A stretch of 64,000 bases of DNA from Nothophaeocryptopus gaeumannii (taxonomy: Eukaryota > Ascomycota > Dothideomycetes > Mycosphaerellales > Mycosphaerellaceae): the NCBI GenBank assembly GCA_031771865.1, contig JASISA010000010.1:2645570-2709569 (forward strand), read 5' to 3'. The position numbers and the translations under genes were made by a program. Every line of letters starts with the position of its first letter. The stretch's first letter is position 1. The notes under the pieces are model-generated. The model searched no databases, had not been told where the DNA came from, and saw only the letters and a list, made by a program, of their open reading frames with translations. Positions 1 through 11,176 of the stretch are shown one piece after another.

Positions 1-319
1 AGCTAATGGGCAATGACCGTGTGCACCGCTTCCATCGCAGGAAGTTGCCGTCGCCAATGAAGCCTGTCTTCGCTTTCTGGACTACTCACGCCTAGCCATC
101 CATTAGGTAGCGTAAGCTGATGGCACCCTCAGCTTCGTTCAGCCCTCGCTCAATTACGATACGACCCTGCACATCCTCGAAGCTTTTGCAGGTTTGTATA
201 AAGAAAGAGTCGACTGTATGTGAGTGTCAACAGCTCGCTCCCGTATCTCCGCACTCCATTCATCACATTCACCCTTGATCTCATTATACGAATCCTTACA
301 TTGGCACAATTTCTTCAAG
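1..319. other. 5' flank of the O-methyltransferase gene
   Basis: No coding signal on either strand is convincing here. The stretch lies directly upstream of the methyltransferase start and probably contains its promoter and 5' UTR. I recognise no defined binding site. Confidence 0.4.
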
Positions 320-1584
320 ATGACTGGAGGTGACACAAGCGTCGCTTCTCTGGCTTCTGATCTCCAGAAATTGAGCAGCAATGTCAACGACCAATCTGCC
401 AAGGACGAGATCATCTCCAAAGCCAAAGACATCATCTTCGCGCTGCAAAGCCCCGAAAAGCATGCTATGCAGCTCTCCGCAGACGCCATGGGACTCGTCG
501 CCCTCCGGGCTGCCATCCGCTTGAAGTTGCTCGAAGCTCTGCCCCAAACAGGGTCAGCGTCCCCGGAAGAGATATCGAAGAAGACAGGCGCTCGAACGTC
601 ACTGATCGAGCGTTTGTTTCGAATGCTTGTCGGCATGCGTTTCATCACGCAACACGAGGACGGCCGATACAGTCATACGCATATCAGCATAGGCTATGTT
701 GGAGGCGCTGAGATGTATTTCAGCTACGTGCTCTATGAGCCGGTGTTCATGAGCCTGGTGCGATATCCAATCGATTATCTGGACAAGTATCCCGAGCGTG
801 AGTTTATCGAGCCGGATGATACCAGGAACAACCCTGCGGTTTGGAGGTGAGCTATGCACCATTTAGAAAATTGTGAAAGATGATAAGCTGATTCACTGCT
901 TGCAGGCTAGGAGGCGAGAATGAAAACTTTTGGGATTTATTTCCCCGCGTACAACCCAAACAATCCGCCAATTTCCATACCGGTCTCGCTGCCCTTGCGC
1001 AAAACGCTCCTGTGACGGGTCAATTCGATTTCGACAGACTCATCCTCTCAGAGGCTGATCAAGATGCCGGCAGAGCTGCTTTGATTGACGTCGGAGGCGG
1101 GCAAGGACAGTGTCTGCTCGCGGCGCTCAAAGTACACAAGAAAATCAGGCCGGAATGGTGCGTACTCCAGGACGTTGCACCCGTAATCGAGGATGCCAAA
1201 ACCAGTGCCCTTCTGCCAAAGGGTATTCAGATGCAGGTCCACGACTTCTGGTCTCCGCAACCAGTCAAAGGCGCTAAGGCGTACTTTATGCGTTGGATCA
1301 CTCACGATTATAGCGACTCTGCTTGTGTTGAGATTCTGAAGCATATCGCTGCGGCAATGGCAAAAGACAGTGTATTGTTGGTGAATGAGACAGTTGTGCC
1401 GGAGAAAGTGGACGAAGGAAGTCTGTTCGGTGCTACGCTGGATCTATTCATGTTCAATATTGGTGGGAAGGAAAGGACGAAGAAGAATTTCGAGAAGATC
1501 TTTGCCGAGGCAGGCTTGAAGCTGGTCCATATTTGGACTTCGTCTGGGACCGTGCAGGCTACCATTGAAGCTGCGTTGGCGTAG
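320..1584 (+). CDS. SAM-dependent O-methyltransferase (caffeate/sterigmatocystin type)
   Basis: Two exons, 320-846 and 906-1584, give 401 residues; the intron starts GTGAGC and ends TGCAG and keeps phase. The N-terminal half (about residues 50-120) has the winged-helix dimerisation look of plant-type O-methyltransferases. The SAM-binding glycine motif DVGGGQGQ starts at residue 237. RWITHDYSD around His309 matches the catalytic His-Asp region of the COMT family (PF00891). Known members transfer methyl from S-adenosylmethionine to hydroxyls of small aromatics and often sit in secondary-metabolite clusters. No polyketide synthase or other cluster gene is visible nearby, so the substrate is unknown. 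An upstream non-ATG extension of the frame exists, but Met at 320 fits the family length. Family assignment is strong; the reaction partner is inferred only in general terms. Confidence 0.9.
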
Positions 1585-1642
1585 TGTGTGTGTAGATGAA
1601 ATTTGTTGGAGACTGGTGATACCATTGGCTAACCGTTAGCAT

Positions 1643-2203
1643 ATGACTCTTGGCAACGTCGTCCCATCTGCAACTTCACGTTTCAGATTCTCACCACCTT
1701 CCCTCACATGCCCCACGTCAACATTCAATCTCCGATGCAACTCATCATGGCTTCCTCCAGCTCCGACCCAGACCAGCTTCACCGCAACAAGCAAGCCCTT
1801 CTCCTCCCCTTCACAATGTCCCGCTACTACGCCGTCATGCACGCCTTTTGCGACGGCGACATCCCACTCCGCCGAAGAAGGCGCCAAATCTCTCCTCCAA
1901 GAACCAAACATCACAAAATGCGTGCGTGCGCATTGCCATATTATTCTGGGTGCTTTGGGGGAGTTGTGGAGGACATGTGGAGAGTGGAGTGCGACGGGGA
2001 TGTTTGAGGAGTTGGAGGAGTAAGTTGAACTATGTATGCATTGTGGCTCAAAATGCCCCATTCATTTTTGGTTTGTTAGGGTGTGGAGCTGATCTGGTGG
2101 GTTTTAAAGGGAGAATAAGCTGCATTGTGAGAAATTGAGCCAGAGACTGGAGGAGGTCAAGGCGGAGATGATGAAGACAGACAAGAGTAGTGAAGGCAAG
2201 TGA
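1643..2203 (+). CDS. small hypothetical protein, two exons
   Basis: Exon 1 (1643-2019) ends in a perfect GTAAGT donor. Splicing to the AG at 2109 joins exon 2 (2110-2203) in phase for 156 residues. The second half is helical and charged: LLQEPNITKC, then a hydrophobic HIILGALGELW stretch, then a coiled-coil-like Glu/Lys tail over the splice ending in SSEGK. The first about 65 residues are low-complexity Ser/Thr/Pro and may not all be coding, so the start is uncertain. I do not recognise the family. It lies 58 bp after the methyltransferase stop on the same strand, so a 3' UTR origin or a separate small gene are both possible. The phase-keeping intron and continuing coiled coil are the main support. 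Confidence 0.45.
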
Positions 2204-2392
2204 AAGCGAGTATTACTACTACTATCTGGCAGCTAAATTATGGACGCTGCGCCCGCTTCGCGTACCATGCATGATATGAAAGATGGAAACATACCAAGGA
2301 TGATCCTGCGAATGATACCAATTGTCGACCCAATCTTTCCCTGTACTTGCTTATTGCGCCAAGGTGCTCATGCTTCATATATATATATTCCA

Positions 2393-3329
2393 TCACAAGA
2401 AGAACCCAATCGCCACGAGAACAGCTGCAACCAGAACTCCACAGCGCGCCATCGACGCCTTGCCAGTGAACTGCGTCGGCGAATACCCCGAAGTCGCGTT
2501 AGTCGTGTTCGAGACATATCCAGTGGGCGGCGGAGGGACAACGCCGCCGTACGTCGTGGGTGTGGGTGTAGGAGTCGCTGCCATGGCGGACGAGGAAGAT
2601 GCAGAGGACGTCATACCACCATAGCCTGCGGGTGTGGCAGATGGTGTCTCAGAAGTCGAGGAAGAAGACATTGGCATTGGCATTGGCATTGCAGCAGCAG
2701 AAGAAGACATTGGAGTCTTGCCGCCCTTGCCAACTCCTGTTCCGGCGTATGCAGCCACACCTCGAGCGAGGTTGTCTTCGATGGGCTTGGCTAAGTCGCT
2801 CGCTACACTTTGGAGGGAAATTGGGAGCTTGGCGATTAAAGCCTTGGCTAGGTCCGCTGCGCCGGATTGAGCTGCCTGTATGGGAGAATGGGAGATTAGC
2901 CTGCGTTACACGTTCGAAAGAGTGAGCTTTTAGTGTTCTCATTCAACGCACCTCCAATGCAGAATGAACTACATCACCCAGTCCGGCGCCAACGAACGTG
3001 TCTTTCTTCGAGACCAAGTTATCAACAAGCATCTTCACATCGCTGTCGAGATCCTTGATTGGTTGCACCAGGCCGAGTGCATCTTCTTGAGATACTTCTC
3101 CCAGAGAATTGGCTTCATTCGTAGCCTCTTTGAGACCTTTGTCGATCGCAGAAGACGCATCCACCAGTGACAGTGCTCCGGAGCTGTCCCCATTGAAGCT
3201 GGTGACGCCAGAATTGAGCTTTTCCGCAGAGGACCCGATCTCTGTGAGCTTGTCGTTGATGTCCGATACAGACGATTGTGCGGCGACCAGCGTAAGGGCG
3301 CCGAGAAGGAGTGAAGCGTTCAGCTTCAT
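2393..3329 (-). CDS. HsbA-like cell-wall protein with Ser/Thr stalk and GPI anchor
   Basis: Exons 3329-2952 and 2875-2393 (intron GTGCGT to TACAG, 76 bp) encode 286 residues. A signal peptide starts MKLNASLLLGALTLVAAQ. The helical domain that follows (about 20-165) contains TSFNGDSSGALSLVDASSAI, typical of the hydrophobic surface-binding protein A / cell-wall galactomannoprotein family (PF12296). A Ser/Thr/Pro-rich linker with Met-Pro repeats follows. The C-terminus is a hydrophobic tail (VLVAAVLVAIGFFL) as in GPI-anchored proteins. Such proteins are secreted or wall-bound; HsbA binds hydrophobic surfaces and recruits cutinase. I chose Met at 3329, not the in-frame upstream Met at 3374, because the signal peptide begins there. 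The call is by family; the binding role is not shown by the sequence. Confidence 0.85.
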
Positions 3330-4734
3330 TTCGTTGGGTGTTTGTCTTGCTGCGAGAAGAACGAGAGTCGGCAAACAAACTGCTCCAGGGGCCGGAAAGA
3401 TAAGTACGTGTGATCTTCAGGCCGGACGATAAAGCTACGTGCAGGAGGGCCTGGCTTTCCTTTCATGCTGCAATCTCAAGAGTAGCATGGTCGCTTCGAT
3501 GCCTCGGTCCCGTCTCCCCAATGTTCCTGACAGGAGGAAAGGTGCATGCTTGCGATCAAGGAGTCAAGGGGGAGGTGAATTGCCCCTCACTAAGTTTGGT
3601 GAGAACAACATTGCCCTGACCATGTTTGAGTTCTCAAAACGAACATGGGTGGGGCCATACCATGATCTCCAATTCCCTTCTTTATCAGCGCACGCGTCAC
3701 TGACCAGTGCGCGACTGGTCCCATCGTTCACAAAGCCTGTTAGCGATTTTGTTAGCGTGGAAGTCTGGAGCGTGATGGTGCAAAGGTAGGACTTGTCGGC
3801 TTTGGGAAGTTCGCGTGGCATGCAGCACAGATCTTCTTGTTCGCATGGTGCACACGGCTTCATCCTCTAGATTTAATAAGCCGGTGGAAGGCTCGAGAAC
3901 GAGCGTTGCTCTGGAAAGTTGCAAATATCAATCTGCAGCACGTCACATTGTCGACGTCGAACGCAATGGCTTGAATCTCACCGTTGTGCTTCTCAAAAGC
4001 GTTCCGCTGTTCCGATGCCCTAGTACGTTTGTAGTTCTGTGTGATGGGATAGATCCGTGCAAACCAGGTCTTGCGGTCGAGACCACAAGCATATCTGGAG
4101 CCTTAGACGTGCGTCGATACATGGGCCATGTCCGCGCTTGAAGAGAGGGGCCTCAATGCCTCGGAAACAAATGTCGAGTGGAGAAGCAAGACCGTGCTGC
4201 GTATGGAGCGGTTGGTAATGGTGAGATTCAAGTAGATGTTAGAGTCTGCTAAGATGTCAATCGCTCGCCTTACAAGACAAAACGGGAGACAGAGAGCTGC
4301 AGAAGCTCACACCAGTCGCTACTCATTTTCGCTTGAAGCTCGCAGCGTGTTGCAATCAATGTGTAGAGCAACATATTCTCGTGAGGTGCCTGACCGATCA
4401 GGCAAGACCACGCAGCGTGTTGCTAGATCTGTCAATCATAACATGGATGAACGTAGCAGCTGATCACTTCGTCCCCGCTTCTGCTTCTCCGGAAGCACAT
4501 GCGATGGAGGGATGCTTGGTGTGAGCTGATGAACCACTACTGCCAAGCTTCCGTGCATCAGTCGGGCTCAATGACTTCTCGGCTGAGTTTCCTCATTCGC
4601 CTAAGGACCGTTGCTGTATCAACACCGTCGACGTAAACAATCCAAACCGCCTTTCTCACAATCGTCCAACCTCACGTGCTCTTGCTGGGATCCAATGGTG
4701 CATATCGTATACAGGCAATTCATCAATTGGAAGC
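3330..4734. other. intergenic, no gene seen
   Basis: About 1.4 kb between the wall-protein start and the SprT-domain gene. Several open frames up to about 117 codons exist, but none has recognisable domains, coherent splicing or consistent composition. I see no repeats or RNA genes. It presumably contains both divergent promoters. Confidence 0.4.
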
Positions 4735-6672
4735 ATGGCCCGATTGCGACGGGCTGCCGCGGAGCAGACACAACCATCATCTACACCGGACCTCACCATC
4801 CAACAACCCACATCAAAACCCGCAAGACCCTCACGCAAGCCAAGATATGCCATCTCCGACGATTCAAGTGCTGAGGAGTCAAATGCCATGTCCAACGTGA
4901 GGCAGAGGAAACCGACTCAGCCAGTCGCAACCACGAAGACCCAAGTCAGATTAGCCCCTCTGAAGTCGTTAGGAAGCCGGAGCAACTTCACGATCCAGGA
5001 CGACCCTCCGGAGAAGACACGGAGAAGATCACCTCTGGATCAGAGTCCGAGAGTGTTGTTGCAGAAAAGTATGTCTCCGAGGAAGAAGACTGTTCGACAA
5101 CCTTCGCCACTGGCGGATCTCGACCGGGAACATGAGCCGGACGAGCCAGCGACTTCTCAAAATGAACTGCCAAACCATGAGGTACAGACGGAAATTGACG
5201 TGGAGGAGAGCATCTGGTGCGGATCAGATGTAGACTCTTCAAGATCTGAAGCCGATCTTCCAAGCCCGAGCACCTTCTTCCCACCCAGACGTAAGGAGAC
5301 GCCGAAGAATCCCCCAGATATCTCGAGACAAATGCAGGCGTTATCCTTATTCGACGATGACGTTGAGAAGCTTGTTCAAAAACCTCGGATACCTAGTTCG
5401 GATACCCACGTCAGCGAGTCTACTGCTGGCAATACTTCAGACAAGGAGAACGTAGACGCCATCATTCGCTTCTCTCCGCCTCGGTCTAAGAAGCCGGCGC
5501 TGCGAGACTCGTTTGATCGCCCTTCGACTCCTCCCCCGCCTGCGTCTCCATCCAAGGGTAAATTGCTATCACCATCGAAGAGAGCACGGAAAATGCCAAC
5601 ACCTCCTCTACGGCCAAGTCTGGACGCCTTCTGGACTGCCGATGCCGTCAACGAATGGAATGACCAGTATTCGCCGCAGAAGCCCCTGCGCTCGCCCAAG
5701 AAGCTCTTCATGCCCTCAACCACCACTGAGGATTCTTCAGTACAAGTCTCGCCATGCAAGCTCAGCCCAACCAAGCGCACTAAAGCCGATATCCAGGCCC
5801 GCAAAGACTGGGACACTCGTAAAATCTCACTTGCACAAGACTTTCTCACTGAACTAGACGAAACCATTTCAAAAGGCCAAATCGCAGAGCTTTCAGCGAG
5901 CACTGGAGGTGTCAAGATCGTCTGGTCGAAGACCCTCAACTCGACGGCCGGCCGCGCAAACTGGCGCAGAGAAACCACAAAGTCCAGCTCCAAGTCTGAA
6001 CCAGACATCCACGTCATCACCCACAAACACTTCGCCTCAATCGAACTTGCCGAGAAAGTCCTCACCTTCTCCACCGACGCCGAGACAAAACTTTTGAACG
6101 TCCTCGCACACGAGTTCTGCCACCTGGCCAACTTCATGATATCTGGCGTCAAAGACCAACCTCACGGCGCGAGCTTCAAGTCTTGGGGCCGCAAGTGCTC
6201 GGCTGCTTTTGGATTGAGAGGTGTGGAAGTCACGACGAAGCATAGCTATGAGATTGAGTATAAGTACGTGTGGAGATGTGAGGATGAGGAGGGGTGTGGT
6301 ATGGAGTTCAAGAGACACAGCAAGAGTATCGATCCGAAGAAGCATCGGTGTGGTGGGTGTAGGGCGCCGTTGATGCAGATCAAGCCGGTTCCGAGGGGTG
6401 GTGGTGGAGGAGGAAAGAAGACGGGGACTCCAATTGAGTTCGGTGCCAAGGCAGGAGCGGTGTCTGGTTATGCAGCGTTCGTGAAGGAGCACTTCGCTGG
6501 ACTGAAGAAGAGCATGCCTGGAGCGACACAGAAAGAGGTCATGGAGGCGCTGGGCAAGAAGTATCGTGCCGAGAAAGCCGCGAAGGAGGTGTCTGCCGCT
6601 GATGTTGATAATGTGGCAAAAAAGTTGGGAAGCGTGAAGTTGGATGTTCGGGAAGTCATCGAGTTGGACTGA
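4735..6672 (+). CDS. SprT-like metalloprotease with HMG-box tail (GCNA type)
   Basis: A single 645-residue frame. Residues 1-350 are acidic/Ser/Pro-rich and look disordered. The SprT domain spans about 365-545: zinc motif HEFCH at 459-463, third ligand probably His477 in PHGASF, then a zinc ribbon with Cys515, Cys521, Cys539 and Cys542. Residues about 575-620 (GYAAFVKEHF and following basic helix) match an HMG box. This order, disordered acidic N-terminus then SprT then HMG box, is that of fungal relatives of GCNA/Spartan proteases. Those degrade DNA-protein crosslinks to protect genome stability in the nucleus. All catalytic residues are present, so it should be active. Met at 4735 gives the full frame. 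The substrate role is known from the family, not from this sequence. Confidence 0.9.
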   Translation: MARLRRAAAEQTQPSSTPDLTIQQPTSKPARPSRKPRYAISDDSSAEESNAMSNVRQRKPTQPVATTKTQVRLAPLKSLGSRSNFTIQDDPPEKTRRRSPLDQSPRVLLQKSMSPRKKTVRQPSPLADLDREHEPDEPATSQNELPNHEVQTEIDVEESIWCGSDVDSSRSEADLPSPSTFFPPRRKETPKNPPDISRQMQALSLFDDDVEKLVQKPRIPSSDTHVSESTAGNTSDKENVDAIIRFSPPRSKKPALRDSFDRPSTPPPPASPSKGKLLSPSKRARKMPTPPLRPSLDAFWTADAVNEWNDQYSPQKPLRSPKKLFMPSTTTEDSSVQVSPCKLSPTKRTKADIQARKDWDTRKISLAQDFLTELDETISKGQIAELSASTGGVKIVWSKTLNSTAGRANWRRETTKSSSKSEPDIHVITHKHFASIELAEKVLTFSTDAETKLLNVLAHEFCHLANFMISGVKDQPHGASFKSWGRKCSAAFGLRGVEVTTKHSYEIEYKYVWRCEDEEGCGMEFKRHSKSIDPKKHRCGGCRAPLMQIKPVPRGGGGGGKKTGTPIEFGAKAGAVSGYAAFVKEHFAGLKKSMPGATQKEVMEALGKKYRAEKAAKEVSAADVDNVAKKLGSVKLDVREVIELD

Positions 6673-6806
6673 GGGTATTGTTTACTTATTCGCAAGTAGT
6701 CACCATGCCTCCTCCATTGGAGTCAGATACTCTCTCGTACCGCAACAATCGTGTCGCCCTCTCCGAATTTTCCCCCCATGTTCCTGTCTCCTCCTGTCCT
6801 AACCCC

Positions 6807-7474
6807 TCATTCTTCCTCAAATAAACCCCAATCCCTCACCTGGAACGTCTCCAAAACCCTCTCTCTAAGCCTCATCCCATCCTCAATCAACCTCCCATAC
6901 TTCCCACCACCCAAGTCCACCTCTTCCTTGTCATAATCCCCAGGAACATGAGGTACATTAATCGCCACCACAATATCCGTCTTGACTTTCTCCAATCTAA
7001 TCAGCAATACCAACATTCCTACGAAATCCGGTTCATTCGCCCTCCCTCTCTGCTTCTCTCCCGCCGGACTCGTCGCTAGTAAAGTGAAAGCCGACGTGTC
7101 CGGCATTTTCGTGAGATGTGCGGTTCCAGTCGAGTGCAAGGTAGTTTGTCCAGCACCTTCTTCGACAATGTCTGATAAATGGAATTTGAGAGCTTCGATG
7201 TCGTCGTTGGTGGGGTTCTCTACACGTTCGAGAATGTCGAACGCGATTGAGGAAAATCCTAAGCGGTCGAGGTAGACTTCTTGGTTGTCGGGGACTTGGC
7301 GGATTTCTCTGCCCAGAAAACCAAAAAAGAAACGTTAGTATCGGGCTGAGATGCAGGGAGGATATGGGGTTTTGGGGAGGCGAGATTGTGGACTTACGAG
7401 ACATCTTCGAATGTTGATGGGATTTCTGCGGTGATGGCTCCCCCGAAGAGCTCGACGAGCTTGAATTGGGTCAT
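6807..7474 (-). CDS. mog1: Ran GTPase-binding protein Mog1
   Basis: Exons 7474-7398 and 7308-6807 (donor GTAAGT, branch TACTAAC, acceptor GGCAG) give 192 residues. The N-terminus reads FKLVELFGGAITAEIP, the signature start of Mog1 (PF04603), with DVSEIRQVPDNQEVYLD continuing over the splice. Later landmarks are LLIRLEKVKTDIVVAINVP and the C-terminal end WGLF. Mog1 binds Ran, helps nucleotide release and supports nuclear protein import. Length matches the family (about 190). Neither exon alone is convincing; only the spliced frame gives the family signature. It converges on the SprT gene, whose stop is 135 bp away. Confidence 0.93.
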
Positions 7475-7966
7475 CTAGTGAGGTATCCTCAGTAATGAGC
7501 AAGGTAGAAGCAGCCGTTTGTTGTTGAGGTTGAATGTCTTTTCGTTTGGGATATTCACGATCGTCTGCTTTGCAATTGGACTTTTATGGAAGTTTGCCGG
7601 GCGGGCAACACTTGGCTCCAAATCAGGCAGGAAACATGACGGATGTCTGTCAGGTGATGCACACGGAGAGGCGGGAAAGAAAGGAATGAACGAGAGAGTG
7701 AAGTTGGAATTCGTGATAATTGTACATTTCATTCATGCTGTGAAGTGCAGGTGGCGGAACTGTGCCCGCTCTCCAGCCTCAGGCATCATCTATGTGAGCG
7801 CCGATGCAATGCATCAATGCTATGCAATTCTCTCGACGAGATTCGCTCAACCGACCACCAACGTACTCCGAGCTGCTGCGTGGCTCGAGTTTGTATGGAG
7901 CTGGCCTCTTTGCACACTTCGTGCGTTCTTTTTGCTCTGGCCCTTTTCGCCATCCGACTCTGCAGT
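7475..7966. other. intergenic, no gene seen
   Basis: 492 bp between the Mog1 start and the Rpn9 stop, both on the minus strand. It should hold the Mog1 promoter and Rpn9 3' UTR. Open frames here show no family features. Confidence 0.5.
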
Positions 7967-9168
7967 CTAAGCCCACACATCTTGCCCGACACCCTCGATC
8001 CAGTTGCCGAGACGCTCGACACCCCCGTCCCACTCTCGCAGTCTGGTGCGCATGCCCTCGATGCCACTCCTGTCCAGCACCTTGGGCTGCACCCAAGTTA
8101 TCCGCGCCACCTCCGCAACCTGATCGATGCTTCCTCTTAACAACCCCAAGCTCAACGCCTTCATGATCAGGTGCTCGATCTCATCATGCTGCACCTTCGT
8201 CTCCTGGCTGATCGTATTGAAAGTCATGCTTCGGTCTTGTGGGGGTCGTGAGAAGACGAGCTGTGTGAGGGCGGAAAGCGAGATCTTCTGGTACAAGAAC
8301 TGTTGGTGTTGCTTGAGAAGTGCATTCGCATCGATATGCTGCTGGAGGATGTTGTAGGCCTGAAGATCACCCCTGTTGAATGCGAATAGAAGATCTCGCA
8401 GCCAAGCGTGGCTAGTCTTGTTGAGGCTGTCGAGGATAGGGTGGAGGAGAAGCTCTCCAAAGTTGTAGATGTTCTCACTGACAAGCGCGGCGATCGAGAG
8501 GTCGTGGGCGATGCGTTGGCGGTCGCTCTCCGTAATGTCTTTGAGCTCGACGCAGGCGAGGTAGAGGAGAGCGGTGCGGTAGTACTTTGCGAACTCGTGC
8601 TCGTGTTGGTAGTAAGATGCGCTGACCCAGTAGAAGTTGGCGTGGACTTCGGTCTCGACCGAATCGAAGGTATCGAGGATGGACTCGCACTTGTCGAGAT
8701 CTTTGCGAGCTTCGGCGATCTGCTTCAAGCTGAGGCGCACATTTGCGACTGATGTGAGGGCATAGACGTATGCGTCTTGCGATGCTGGCTTGTCGACTCT
8801 GGCGGCCAGCTGTGTGAGGAAGGTCAACCGCTCGTTGTCATCTGTTGAGTATCAGTATTACGCTTTCTCTTCGTAGCTGCTATATGCTGCCCACCCTTGC
8901 ACTGATTCGCCGTGCTCAGCCCAACTCGCACCAGCTTCAACTGGTTGATCTTGTCGGCAAAGGTCTTGACGAAGGTGTTGTAGATTGGCAGCCGCTGTGG
9001 CTTGCTCTCGTGCTCGTTGTAGTATCGCACCAGGATGTCCGTAAGCTCGTGCCATAGCTTGCGCTCCCAGTAGTCTTCGAAGCTTAGGAAGTAGTGCTGC
9101 AAGTCATCTGGGGCGTCATCACGCTGCTCTTGCAAGAAGTTGGCGATCTTCTCGTTGTCAACGGCCAT
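7967..9168 (-). CDS. rpn9: 26S proteasome lid subunit Rpn9 (PSMD13)
   Basis: Exons 9168-8895 and 8841-7967 join in phase 1 across a 53-bp intron (donor GTGGGC, acceptor CAACAG) to give 382 residues. The N-terminal helical repeats include HYFLSFEDYWERKLWHELTD and, just after the splice, DDNERLTFL. The C-terminal third has the PCI fold, with QKISLSALTQLVF and the conserved end KVLDRSGIEGMRTRLREW. Rpn9 is a scaffold subunit of the 19S lid that helps incorporate Rpn10. Length is normal for the family. Met at 9168 precedes the usual N-terminal helix. It is transcribed divergently from the complex I gene to its right. Confidence 0.95.
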
Positions 9169-9571
9169 GTTCGTTTGCCGCTGCCTCTGCAGCTGTTCGG
9201 AGTCGGAGTTGGGAGGGAAACTTGGCGAGGCTAGTTATTCGAGGCCGATGAGATGGTGATATCTTGTGGTGGACAGCGGCGATGAGCTGAATGTGTCGAT
9301 GTTGGATGTTTTGATGCTCAGCACATGAAAGTCAAGTCGCGGGCGTCGGTCTAGAGGTGCGTCGTCGCGCCAGCAAGAGCAAGCAGAGCCGCATCAATGC
9401 AAGGGCCACTTCTCGGAAGCTGCAGCCGAGAAAGCTCCACGCTCCAGCCAACGACATCGACGGGGAATAAGACGACACTCGATACACCCTCACCAGAAGC
9501 AGTCCGACCTGTCGATGGAGTAGTCGCTCCTCCACCACATCGACACCGACTCACTTCTCCGCTCCCCGGCC
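9169..9571. promoter_or_regulatory. shared divergent promoter region of rpn9 and NDUFA9
   Basis: 403 bp separate the two start codons, which point away from each other, so both promoters must lie here. I recognise no specific element such as a proteasome-associated control element; the assignment rests on position. Confidence 0.5.
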
Positions 9572-10812
9572 ATGGCTGGCCTCCAATCCAGCACAATGGC
9601 TCTCCAGCGCCAGCTCGTCCGACCGAATGGCTCCTCCCTCACCACACGACTGGCGAAGACCGCCGCAGCACCGACCCAATGCCGCCGCAACATCCAGGAC
9701 ATCGCCATTACAAGGACTGGCAAGCCGATCATTCGGACACCGGGTGGTAGGAGTAGCTTGGGAGGCCACACTGTCACAGTCTTCGGCGCAACGGGATTCT
9801 TGGGCCGATACATTGTGAATCGCATGGCTCGTGCAGGAAACACTGTCGTTGTTCCCTTCCGTGAAGAGATGGCAAAGAGGCATTTGAAAGTCACCGGTGA
9901 CTTGGGCAGAGTTGTCTTCATTGAGTACGATTTGAGAAACACTGCCTCCATTGAGGAGTCCGTGCGGCACTCAGACATCGTCTACAACTTAGTCGGTCGC
10001 GACTACCCGACCAAGAACTTCGATTTGGAAGATGTGCACGTTGAAGGAACAGACAGAATCACTTCGGCCGTCGCCAAGTACGATGTTGACCGTCTGATCC
10101 ACGTTTCCTCCCACTCCGTCCACCCGGAGTCGCCTTCAGAGTTCTTCCGAACAAAGTGGCAGGGAGAGCAGATCGCACGCGAGATCTTCCCAGAGACCAC
10201 CATTGTCCGACCTGCACCTATCTTCGGTTTCGAGGACCGTCTCCTCCACCGTCTTGCTCGAGCCACCAACGTCTTGACTGGAAATAACATGCAGGAACGC
10301 TTCTGGCCAGTGCACGCCATCGATGTTGGCAAGGCACTGGAGCAGATTGGAATGGACGACAGTACCGCTGGTGAGACCTTTGAGTTGTATGGCCCCAAGC
10401 AATACACCATGCAAGAGATTTCAGAACTGGTCGACCGAGAAATGATCAAGAAGAGGCGGCATATAAATCTCCCCAAGGCTGTCCTGAAGCCCTTCTTTGG
10501 TGCACTGAACAAGGTCTTGTGGTGGCCTGTTGGCAGCGCTGACGAGGTCGAGCGTGAGTTCTTGGACCAGTTCATTGACAAGAACGCCAAGACATTCAAG
10601 GATCTGGACATTGAGCCAGGCGATCTTGCTGCTTTCACATACCGATACCTGGTGAGTTCTGAAGTATCAAGGAAAGATGTTCAGAAGAATTTCGCTAATC
10701 AGTGTGATCTCAGCAATCCTACCGAAGCTCATCATATTACGACCTGCCACCAATGACCGAGAAGGAGAAGCGAGAAGAGAAGAAGTACCTCCACGTCCTG
10801 GACGACCAATAA
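9572..10812 (+). CDS. NADH:ubiquinone oxidoreductase 39/40-kDa subunit (NDUFA9)
   Basis: Exons 9572-10651 and 10714-10812 (donor GTGAGT, acceptor CTCAG) give 392 residues; the short last exon begins QSYRSSSYYDLPP. A basic, Ser/Arg-rich N-terminus fits a mitochondrial presequence. The Rossmann NAD(P)H motif GATGFLG begins at residue 72, followed by YNLVGRDYPTKNFD, typical of this atypical short-chain dehydrogenase subunit. In the complex the bound nucleotide is structural. It acts on the matrix side of complex I near the quinone site. Reading through the intron would replace the proper C-terminus. Length is as expected. Two Met codons (9572 and 9596) are possible starts; the first is used. Confidence 0.95.
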
Positions 10813-11176
10813 ATGTACAGATCGTAAATCTCGTTGAGCTCGGAATCGAGCTCTCTAGAACTGCTGTGAAACTGACAGCAACTTTGTATATATGATACCG
10901 CAAAACTGTTCCATTTGTTCATGAATCTGCTGACCTCGTTCATACCCTGTGCAGGCCTCAAATACGGACATCAAATCACGAATTCTACCTCTACAGTGCG
11001 CATGTCCCGAGAAGTCGCTGTAGCTACCATGTTTGCAGGCCCAAAGTTAATTGCAGGCCGCCCGTATCACCACGTGAGAGGGCGAATTTCGCAACTGCTC
11101 AGCCCCAGCTTGCAACCTCACCTCGTACATCGCCCCAAGGCTTCCATCGATTTGATTTTCACAACGACTTTGTAAC
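10813..11176. other. intergenic, no gene seen
   Basis: 364 bp between the complex I gene and the first DUF7730 gene. I see no coding evidence, repeat or RNA gene. Confidence 0.5.

Noticed and set aside
5376..6152. 258-codon minus-strand open frame
   Set aside because: It is antisense to the disordered and protease regions of the SprT gene and shows no independent features.
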